The position numbers and the translations under genes are program-made. Below the pieces are notes generated by a model that was not told the origin of the DNA, made no database searches, and saw only the letters and a list, made by a program, of their open reading frames with translations. A DNA stretch of 10,363 bases from Thermoanaerobaculia bacterium. GTDB taxonomy: Bacteria > Acidobacteriota > Thermoanaerobaculia > Multivoradales > UBA5704. Below are positions 1-5,698 of this stretch, piece by piece (position 1 is the first letter of the stretch; each line of letters begins with the position of its first letter). Location of the stretch: assembly GCA_030150965.1 (NCBI GenBank), contig JASLEW010000006.1, positions 1 to 10,363 on the forward strand. The letters run 5' to 3'.

Positions 1-54
1 GCCGCCCCGGCCGCCGGGGCGGCGGGCCGGGATTTCGGCGAGCGGCAGGCTCAT
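1..54 (-). CDS. 5' end of a gene following treZ, cut by the window edge
   Basis: The ATG at 54-52 overlaps the treZ stop at 53-51 in an ATGA arrangement, which usually indicates translational coupling in an operon. A GGAG Shine-Dalgarno (complement of 63-66) lies 8 nt upstream of the ATG, inside the end of treZ. Eighteen codons are visible, reading MSLPLAEIPARRPGGRGG, with no stop. This is too short to identify a family. Known treZ operons often continue with treY (maltooligosyltrehalose synthase) or malQ, so one of these is the contextual guess, not a sequence-based call. A perfect 10-bp inverted repeat (1-10 with 14-23) lies within these first codons. Confidence 0.55.
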   Translation of the reverse strand, partial: MSLPLAEIPARRPGGRGG

Positions 55-2000
55 GCCGCGGGCTCCGCCGGGCGCCTCCGCCGCGGCACCGCCCGCAGCG
101 CCACCGCCGCCTGGCCGGCCACCTGCCAGCCGGCCTCGTCGCCGGCGAAGGGCGGCACACCGTGACCGCCGTAGGCAGGCTCCTCGCTCGCCCAGAGCAG
201 CTCCCACTCCGCGCCTTCCGGCGGCGCCAGGAGCGGCTCCGGCGCCGGGCACAGGTCGAGGTCGGTGCCCAGGTTGAGCAGCAGCAGGCGGTCGCCCGGC
301 GGTCCGAAGAACCGCAGCACCAGGGCCGCCGGCCCCAGCACCGCCCCGTCCACGCCGGCCGCTCCCTGCAGGCGGAAGACCGGGTCCTCGCGGCGCAGCC
401 GCAGCAGGTCGCGGTGCAGCGCGAGCGCCGCCGCGTGGCGCCGGCGCTCGGCGGGATCGAGCTTGCAGGCGGCGAAGCTGGCCGGATCCTCGGGGGCGGG
501 CAGCGCCGCCTGCGCCTCCGGCCCGCGCAGATGCGGGAACTGCGCCAGGAACTCGCCGCGCCCCCGGCGCACGGCGCGCGCCAGCTCCGGATGGTGATCG
601 GCGAAGTAGACGAACGGCGCCGAGGAGCTCCACTCCTGACCCTGGAACAGCAGCGGCGTGGACGGCCCGAGCAGCAGCAGCGCGGTCATCGCCCGGTGGC
701 AGCCGGGGCTCGCCAGCTGATGCAGGCGCTCGCCGCGCGCCGAGTTGGCGGTCTGATCGTGGTTCTCCAGGTAGGCGATGACCGCCCGGCGCGGGATGCC
801 GGCGAGCGGCGAGCCGCGCCGCTTCCCCTGCCAGCAGGAGCGCTGCCCCTGGTAGAGGGTGCCGAACTTGGCGGCGGCGACCAGCTCCTGCGGCGTGCCG
901 CGGTAGTCCGAGGTATAGGCCGCGGCGCGCCCGGTCAGCGCCACCCGCGCCGCGTGATGGAAGTCGTCGCTCCACATCGCGTCCAGGCCATGGCCGCCGG
1001 CGGCAGGCGGCCGCACCAGGCGGCTGTCCTGCGGCTCGGTCTCCGCCACCAGGTAGACCCGGCGCCCCGGCGGCAGCGCCGCCGCGGCGCGGCGGGCGGC
1101 GGCGCCGACGGCGGCGATGATGTGCTCGGGCGAGCGGTCGTGGATGTCCTGGGTGGCGTCCAGGCGCAGGCCGTCGAGGTGGTACTCGCCGATCCAGTAG
1201 GCCGCGTTGGCGGTGAACAGCTCCCGCACCGCGGGCGCGCCGTAGAAGTGGATCGCCCGCCCCCAGTCGTTTTGGTGCAGGTCGGTGAAGTACTCGGCGG
1301 CGAACTGCTCCAGGTAGTTGCCGTCCGGGCCGAAATGGTTGTAGACGACGTCGAGGATCACCGCCAGGCCCAGCTCGTGCGCCCGCGCGACGAAGGCGCG
1401 GAGGTCGTCGGGCTCGCCGTAGAGATGGCTGGGCGCGAACAGGTCCACGCCGTCGTAGCCCCAGCCGAAGCGGCCGGGGAACTCGGCCACCGGCATCACC
1501 TCCAGGATGGTGACGCCGAGCTCGGCCAGCTCGGGCAGCCGGGCCGCCGCCGCCGCCCAGGTCCCCTCGGCCGTCCAGGTGCCGATGTGCATCTCGTAGA
1601 GCACCTGCCCCACGCTCTCCGGGCCGCGCCACGCCTCGTCCCGCCAGCGCCAGGACGCGGGGTCCACCACCCGCGAGGGGCCGTGCGGGCCGAGCGGCTG
1701 GAAGCGCGACGCCGGGTCGGGGAGTGCCTCGCCGCCGTCCAGCCGGAAGCGGTAGAGATCGCCGGCCGCGGCCCGCGGCGCCAGGCCCGAGAAGTACCCG
1801 CCGCCGCTTGCCCCGTCCGCCTCGCGCTCCTCGCGCTCCAACACCACCGGCGCCGCGTCCTCCCTGGAAGCGCCGTCCGCCGCCGCCCAGACCACCTCGA
1901 CCCTGCCACGCCGCGGCGCCCAGACCCGGAAGTGCACGCCGCCGCCGGGCACCACCTCGGCGCCGACCGGCAGCCGGCGGCGAAAGGCGCCGGGAGACAC
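51..2000 (-). CDS. treZ: Maltooligosyltrehalose trehalohydrolase (GH13)
   Basis: TreZ hydrolyses the alpha-1,4 bond next to the terminal trehalose unit of maltooligosyltrehalose, releasing trehalose in the cytoplasm (TreY/TreZ pathway). Numbered from the GTG at 2000 (649 residues), an N-terminal CBM48-like beta domain (FRVWAPRRGRVEVVW, about 23-38) precedes the GH13 barrel. Visible GH13 motifs are DVVYNHFGPDGNYL (about 217), GLRLDATQDI with the likely nucleophile Asp281, LVAETE with acid/base Glu320, and YLENHDQ with Asp415. I chose this GTG because GGAGG (complement of 2005-2009) lies 4 nt upstream and it sits just before the conserved domain. The frame stays open upstream to a GTG at 2222, which would add 74 Ala/Pro/Ser-rich residues with internal repeats but has only a weak ribosome site. 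The function is secure; the start is the uncertain part. Confidence 0.93.
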   Translation of the reverse strand: MSPGAFRRRLPVGAEVVPGGGVHFRVWAPRRGRVEVVWAAADGASREDAAPVVLEREEREADGASGGGYFSGLAPRAAAGDLYRFRLDGGEALPDPASRFQPLGPHGPSRVVDPASWRWRDEAWRGPESVGQVLYEMHIGTWTAEGTWAAAAARLPELAELGVTILEVMPVAEFPGRFGWGYDGVDLFAPSHLYGEPDDLRAFVARAHELGLAVILDVVYNHFGPDGNYLEQFAAEYFTDLHQNDWGRAIHFYGAPAVRELFTANAAYWIGEYHLDGLRLDATQDIHDRSPEHIIAAVGAAARRAAAALPPGRRVYLVAETEPQDSRLVRPPAAGGHGLDAMWSDDFHHAARVALTGRAAAYTSDYRGTPQELVAAAKFGTLYQGQRSCWQGKRRGSPLAGIPRRAVIAYLENHDQTANSARGERLHQLASPGCHRAMTALLLLGPSTPLLFQGQEWSSSAPFVYFADHHPELARAVRRGRGEFLAQFPHLRGPEAQAALPAPEDPASFAACKLDPAERRRHAAALALHRDLLRLRREDPVFRLQGAAGVDGAVLGPAALVLRFFGPPGDRLLLLNLGTDLDLCPAPEPLLAPPEGAEWELLWASEEPAYGGHGVPPFAGDEAGWQVAGQAAVALRAVPRRRRPAEPAA

Positions 2001-2013
2001 CGGCCCTCCGGTT

Positions 2014-2092
2014 GCGGGCGTGAGGGCGGATGCAGGGTCTGCCACAGCGGCGGGCGTGAGGGCGGATGCAGGGTCTGCCACAGCGGCGGGCG
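2014..2092. repeat. Tandem 36-bp direct repeat, two copies plus a 7-bp partial copy
   Basis: Units 2014-2049 and 2050-2085 are identical, and a third begins at 2086-2092 (gcgggcg) before diverging. On the minus strand in the treZ frame, each unit encodes the 12-residue block AAVADPASALTP. The unit length is a multiple of three, so copy-number change would preserve the frame of an extended TreZ. Exact identity suggests recent duplication. Confidence 0.9.
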
Positions 2093-2100
2093 CAGGGCTC

Positions 2101-2160
2101 GCCGCCCTGGAGGCGCTGTTGGGATCTGCCGCCTTGGAGGCGCTGTTGGGATCTGCCGCC
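2101..2160. repeat. Tandem 27-bp direct repeat, two copies plus a partial copy
   Basis: Units 2101-2127 and 2128-2154 differ at one base (c2107 versus t2134), and a third begins at 2155. On the minus strand in the treZ frame, each encodes a 9-residue block (AADPNSASK and AADPNSASR). This family is distinct from the adjacent 36-bp repeat, but its peptide has a similar Ala/Asp/Pro/Ser composition. Confidence 0.88.
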
Positions 2161-2286
2161 CTGGGGGCGGCAGGCGGCGTGTCTGGCGGCGTCGTCTCCG
2201 GCACGCGGTTCCGAAGATGCACAGCCTGTGCCGAAAGTCGGCCCTTGGCGCGATCAGGAGACGCTTTTCAGTTCACCCTTCGTCGC

Positions 2287-2308
2287 CTCGACTACCGCTC
2301 GACTACCG
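2287..2308. repeat. Perfect tandem 11-bp repeat (ctcgactaccg x2)
   Basis: Copies 2287-2297 and 2298-2308 are identical and directly adjacent. They lie about 55-75 bp upstream of the methyltransferase ATG, where a promoter or operator is expected. The 11-bp period is close to one DNA helical turn, so a regulator could bind both copies on the same face. This role is inferred from position only. Confidence 0.7.
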
Positions 2309-2317
2309 TGCCATACT
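2288..2317 (+). promoter_or_regulatory. Weak candidate sigma70-type promoter for the methyltransferase
   Basis: TCGACT (2288-2293) and CATACT (2312-2317) are separated by 18 bp, each matching 4 of 6 consensus bases. The -35 part falls inside the 11-bp tandem repeat. Transcription would start near 2324, giving a leader of about 38 nt. This is one of the few AT-containing patches in the gap, but such a match can arise by chance. Confidence 0.22.
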
Positions 2318-2361
2318 TCCTTCACCGAATCAACGCCAGGGCGGGATCCGGCGGGAGGGGT

Positions 2362-4794
2362 ATGACGATCAAAGACATTGAAACCTGGAGCCGAGGCCTT
2401 GGGCTGTTTCCAGTTCCCCTCCATCACGACGCCGAGCGTGGTTCCCGGTTCGTGCTGCTCAATGGCCTGCGAGGCAGCTTCTGCCTTGACCTTCGTGGAC
2501 AGGACCCAGACCCGGCTGAAGCGCGGAGCGTGGCCTGGTCGGCGAACGTGGGGCACTATGTAGCGCTGGCGCACCAGGCCGTGGTCGTGCATCCTTGGGA
2601 TCGCCGATCGGGCGCGCCGGAACGGTACGCGTTCGCGAGCGTCGCAGGCCAGCTGGAGGACTTCCATCACTACCTGGAAAAGACCTCGCCGGATGCAAGC
2701 AGCTCCGTGGTCAGCCATGGGATGCGTGCTTTCCGCGGTTTGCGGACGGCGCTCGGAAAGGAGGTGGACGGCCCAACCGCGCTCAAGGCCTTCCTGCTCT
2801 TCCTGGCCTGTGCACACGAAGGGCAGGATGCCGGTGCGCTGGACCTGACCAGGTGGGAGATCGGCGAGGAGGCGGTCCGCGCTGCCCGGCACGCCACAGC
2901 AGAAGACTGGTCCAGCCTGGTTGCCGAATTCACCGGCGGCCGCAAGAACGAGGCCCTTGAGCTTCGGATCGACCTCTTGCTTCGCCATGCTTCGGGTTTC
3001 ATGTTCCAGGAAGCTCACTATGAGGCGTTGCTGGTCGACATCCACCAGATGAAGTTCGATTTTGCTGCACCAGAGCCGGCACGTGTCCGGCGGCTCGAGG
3101 ATTCCCAAGGGCTGCACTTCACGCCTCCGGCCCTGTCCCGCACGCTGGTGGAAGAATCCCTGCACCTCCTTGACCTGCCACGTGAGCAGCAGCTGACCGT
3201 CTTCGACCCGGCCTGTGGCTCGGGAGAGCTCCTTCGGGAAGCTCTGCGTCAGCTGCGTCTGCAGCGGTATTCCGGCCGTCTCCGGCTCATCGGCTGGGAC
3301 ATCTCCGACGCCGCTTGCGCGATGGCCAGGTTCGCCCTGGCCTGGGACCTGCGCAACGAGCCCGCGGCGGTGAACGTCGAGATCCGGCGCCGAGACTCCC
3401 TTGCCGATCCGGCGGGATGGCCGGCCAAGGTCGATATCCTGTTGATGAATCCCCCTTTCGTCTCCTGGCAGAACCTCGATCCGAGCCAGAGAGAGGCACT
3501 GCACCAGACCCTGGGAGCGAGACTGAGATACCGGCCCGACCTCTCGCTCGGCTTTCTCGCCAAGGCCGCCGAGACCGTGAGGCCGGGCGGCGTCCTCGCG
3601 AGCTTCCTGCCGTCGTCGTTCCTCTCCGGCGAGTCGGCCGAACCGGTTCGCCGGCGCCTGAGCGAGACCCTGTCGGCGAGGCTGGTTGCCCGCCTCGGCA
3701 GCCATACCCTCTTTCCCGGTGCCATCGTGGAAGCAGCCATCTACATTGGGGTTGCCGGTGGAGACGGGAAGGACTCGCCGCTGGCGCTATGGTCCGACTA
3801 CCGGCCTGACTCCGCCTACGCCAGCCTGCGCGAGCTGCGGAAGGCCAGGGCCTCGGGCTCTCGGCTCGTCTACCCGGTGACCGGCGGCGGCTACAGCATC
3901 TACTACGACGCGGAGCTCGGCAGCAGGAACGTGAGCTGGTCCCCACGGCCCTATGAGTCGTGGACGTTGCTGAAATCGCTCGCCCAGCAGCCAAGAGTGC
4001 GCCAGATTTTCCATGTCCACCAAGGTTCGCGGACGGGACACAAGCGCTCCTTCGTCCTGACGCGCGAGGAGTGGCGCTCGCTGCCCAGGACGGAGCGCCG
4101 GTTCTTCAGACCGGCCGTGCTCAACGGATCGATCGTCGACGGCGTGCTGAACGATCAGGCTTACGCGTTCTTCCCCTATGGCACTCATGAGATCTCCGCG
4201 GAAGCTGAGTTGAAACGCCTGCTGCCGGATTACTACGCGAGGTTTCTCAGACCCCACCGCGACGCCCTCAGGGAGCGCACCCGCGCGAAGCCGGATGCAT
4301 GGTGGCGGCTCTCCGAGCGGCGGGCCTGGCAGGAGCAGCCTCTGCCGAAGCTGGTCTCGGCCTATTTTGGCGAGGAAGGCTCCTTTGCGTGGGACGAGAC
4401 CGGGCGGTTTGTCGTGGTGCAGGGGTTCGCCTGGCTGTCAAGAACCGGCCTGGAAGGCGCGATCCCTCGCAAGCCGGCCCTGGGCTACCTGGCGATCTTC
4501 AACAGTCATCTTTTCACCCGCCTCCTGTCGGCATCGTCAAACCACGTTGGTGGAGGCCAGTGGGACCTGTCGCCCCGCTTCGTCGACGAGATCCCCTTGC
4601 CCTGGCTAGGGGCACCGGGAGCACCGTCCCACGCCCACCTTGCTCCCGAGTTGGACATCACTCTGCTCGACGATCTGTCGCGCCTGGGCGAAACGATATT
4701 TCGCCGATCTATCCGCGGCCTCTCGAGCGATGAGAGGGAGCGGCTGGAGCAGGCGGTCGAGGAAGCCTACCGGACCGGGACCGAGGGCTCCTGA
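2362..4794 (+). CDS. N6-adenine DNA methyltransferase, type IIG/Eco57I-like
   Basis: This enzyme probably transfers a methyl group from S-adenosylmethionine to adenine N6 at a specific DNA site. It has 810 residues from the ATG at 2362, which has GGAG 4 nt upstream. Visible parts in gamma-class order are: motif X-like LHFTPPALSRTLVEE (about 251-265); SAM-binding FDPACGSGELL (281-291); acidic GWDIS (about 311-315); and catalytic NPPF (363-366). The C-terminal half resembles type IIG target-recognition regions, with GSRTGHKRSFVL (about 555-566) and, near 707-747, LGYLAIFNSHLF and IPLPW. The first ~245 residues match no domain I recognise, and I see no clear PD-(D/E)xK or HNH nuclease motif. No helicase or specificity subunit is adjacent. 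Sample lines counted by hand (50% GC at 3001-3060, 58% at 4201-4260) are lower than flanking genes, though local values vary. The methyltransferase call is firm; the system type is open. Confidence 0.9.
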   Translation: MTIKDIETWSRGLGLFPVPLHHDAERGSRFVLLNGLRGSFCLDLRGQDPDPAEARSVAWSANVGHYVALAHQAVVVHPWDRRSGAPERYAFASVAGQLEDFHHYLEKTSPDASSSVVSHGMRAFRGLRTALGKEVDGPTALKAFLLFLACAHEGQDAGALDLTRWEIGEEAVRAARHATAEDWSSLVAEFTGGRKNEALELRIDLLLRHASGFMFQEAHYEALLVDIHQMKFDFAAPEPARVRRLEDSQGLHFTPPALSRTLVEESLHLLDLPREQQLTVFDPACGSGELLREALRQLRLQRYSGRLRLIGWDISDAACAMARFALAWDLRNEPAAVNVEIRRRDSLADPAGWPAKVDILLMNPPFVSWQNLDPSQREALHQTLGARLRYRPDLSLGFLAKAAETVRPGGVLASFLPSSFLSGESAEPVRRRLSETLSARLVARLGSHTLFPGAIVEAAIYIGVAGGDGKDSPLALWSDYRPDSAYASLRELRKARASGSRLVYPVTGGGYSIYYDAELGSRNVSWSPRPYESWTLLKSLAQQPRVRQIFHVHQGSRTGHKRSFVLTREEWRSLPRTERRFFRPAVLNGSIVDGVLNDQAYAFFPYGTHEISAEAELKRLLPDYYARFLRPHRDALRERTRAKPDAWWRLSERRAWQEQPLPKLVSAYFGEEGSFAWDETGRFVVVQGFAWLSRTGLEGAIPRKPALGYLAIFNSHLFTRLLSASSNHVGGGQWDLSPRFVDEIPLPWLGAPGAPSHAHLAPELDITLLDDLSRLGETIFRRSIRGLSSDERERLEQAVEEAYRTGTEGS

Positions 4795-4814
4795 GGCGAT
4801 GTCCAGAGGGCGCT

Positions 4815-4852
4815 CCCAAGCAGTCCCGACTTGGGTCTGCGATGACCCCAAG
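4815..4852 (+). promoter_or_regulatory. Mutually exclusive hairpins between methyltransferase and partner
   Basis: The segment cttggg (4830-4835) can pair with cccaag at 4815-4820 or with cccaag at 4847-4852. A third option pairs 4820-4827 with 4833-4840 with one mismatch. These competing structures lie between the methyltransferase stop and the Shine-Dalgarno of the next gene (4862-4866), where they could tune its expression. No U tract follows, so a classical terminator is unlikely. The stems are short and could be chance. Confidence 0.25.
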
Positions 4853-4870
4853 CCGGTGGTCAGGAGATGC

Positions 4871-5496
4871 ATGCGCACAGTCGCTCAGCAGCTGGGTTCC
4901 ATCAGGATGCACTTTCAGGAGATCCCACGCGCGCGCGGCGAGATGGAATTCCTGATCCATAGCGACCAGCCAGGTTCGGCGCGGGCACGGGGGAGTATCC
5001 CGTCAGCCTGCTGGCATCCACGAAATCAAGACTCTATTGGCTTGCGGTTGCTTTTCGGTTTGTTCCATCCGGTGAGCGCTTCGCGATGTCGCAGGCCAGC
5101 CTGCTGCTTTTTGAGGGCAACTGGTACGACCCTGAGAAGTCCCCGCTGCTGCGGGCGGAATGGGACGACTCCGAACCGAATGGCCTTCACGCCCAGCCGC
5201 ACTGGCATGTCTATCCGGCCGGGGCGGGTGCCGGACGCCATCCGCCAGGGATAGTCTTCCCCATGGCGCCGGGAGATCCGATCGACTTCCCGCAGGCAAG
5301 AGGTGCCACGGAGAAGGAGACCAAGGACAAGCCGCCGAGGTTTCACTACGCGATGGCGGCCCGATGGCATCAGGACGGAGACTCATCCTGCAGGTGCACC
5401 CTCTCAGAAAGGGGGCTGCTGCTCTGGCTTGGCGGCTGCATCACCTACATCCGCCGGCAGCTGCCGCACTTCTCCCGCGAAGAGCTGCTGGGCTGA
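4871..5496 (+). pseudogene. Frameshifted conserved-looking partner gene of the methyltransferase
   Basis: I do not recognise the family. An ATG at 4871 with AGGAG 4 nt upstream (4862-4866) opens a frame of about 41 sensible codons (MRTVAQQLGSIRMHFQEIPR...). The coding signal then moves to another frame starting EYPVSLLASTKSRLYWLAV and runs to the TGA at 5494-5496. The switch falls at the G run 4989-4993. Adding one G joins the frames through ...RARGGEYPV or equivalent into a protein of about 208 residues. The second part is rich in aromatic residues, with FEGNWYDPEKSP, AQPHWHVYP, HYAMAARWH and a C-terminal LLWLGGCITYIRR. The His/Trp clusters may be functional, but no catalytic site is established. 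The gene starts 76 nt after the methyltransferase stop on the same strand, so they are probably co-transcribed. A restart at the in-frame ATG 5086 (136 residues) has no good ribosome site. A sequencing error in the G run is a real alternative to a true pseudogene. Confidence 0.7.
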
Positions 5497-5518
5497 GGGC
5501 ATCTGCGTCATCGCCCTC
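5495..5518 (+). terminator. GC hairpin at the end of the partner gene, weak terminator candidate
   Basis: gagggc (5495-5500) pairs with gccctc (5513-5518), starting inside the TGA stop. No U tract follows, so intrinsic termination would be weak. Its position between the methyltransferase unit and the glgP promoter is where a transcript end would be expected. Confidence 0.25.
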
Positions 5519-5570
5519 CGGCCCTGTACCCGGTGCTCCTCGTAGCGGTGGCGCCAGCCCAGCAGGCAGG

Positions 5571-5599
5571 TTTGCAGAGGCCCCGCTTCGCGGTATATT
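5571..5599 (+). promoter_or_regulatory. Sigma70-like promoter for glgP
   Basis: TTTGCA (5571-5576) and TATATT (5594-5599) are separated by 17 bp, matching 4 of 6 and 5 of 6 consensus bases. The TATATTT patch stands out from a GC-rich surround. Transcription would start near 5606, giving a leader of about 93 nt before the glgP ATG, which includes the hairpin at 5641-5686. This suggests that glgP is transcribed independently of the methyltransferase unit. Confidence 0.5.
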
Positions 5600-5640
5600 T
5601 GGCGCTCCGCGCGCGCCCGTGGACCCCAGGAACCGAACGG

Positions 5641-5686
5641 CTGGCACAAGGCCGCAAGGCCGGCCTTGGAGGAGCCCTTGTGCCGG
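5641..5686 (+). promoter_or_regulatory. Inverted repeat in the glgP leader, next to the ribosome site
   Basis: ggcacaagg (5643-5651) pairs perfectly with ccttgtgcc (5676-5684), extendable by c5641-g5686 and one wobble pair. Inside the loop lies a 12-bp palindrome, aaggccggcctt (5656-5667). The outer stem ends 2-4 nt before the GGAG at 5689-5692, so folding could affect ribosome access. The structure could equally be a protein-binding site. Its role is inferred from position only. Confidence 0.4.
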
Positions 5687-5698
5687 CCGGAGCCCAGG

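Larger units (their letters stand above)
2001..2361. other. Divergent treZ / methyltransferase intergenic region
   Basis: If treZ starts at 2000, this 361-bp gap separates it from the divergent methyltransferase gene; if treZ starts at 2222 the gap is 139 bp. The treZ side (2014-2160) is made of tandem repeats. The methyltransferase side holds an 11-bp tandem repeat and must contain the methyltransferase promoter. No RNA gene is recognisable. The plus strand also reads open through the repeats into the methyltransferase frame, but this gives a low-complexity Ala/Gly stretch antisense to the treZ frame and is unlikely to be translated. Confidence 0.6.

Noticed and set aside
2014..2160. CRISPR array
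   Set aside because: The repeats are directly adjacent without unique spacers and keep a codon-multiple length, so they are simple tandem repeats.
2301..2316. Similarity between the region at 2301-2316 and the inverted repeat arm at 10233-10248
   Set aside because: Only about 11 of 16 bases match, which is not enough to claim two copies of one element bounding the locus.
2295..2320. Sigma54-like element on the minus strand (TGGCACG followed by a -12-like region)
   Set aside because: The -24 half matches, but the required GC of the -12 half is absent at the right spacing.
2020..2361. N-terminal extension of the methyltransferase by 114 residues
   Set aside because: The extension would read the antisense of the treZ-side repeats as Ala/Gly low-complexity sequence, while a good ribosome site precedes the ATG at 2362.
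162..2381. Long open frame on the plus strand antisense to treZ
   Set aside because: Its product is low-complexity Arg/Gln/Ala-rich sequence without motifs. Such frames are expected opposite a GC-rich gene, and treZ on the other strand has complete GH13 motifs.
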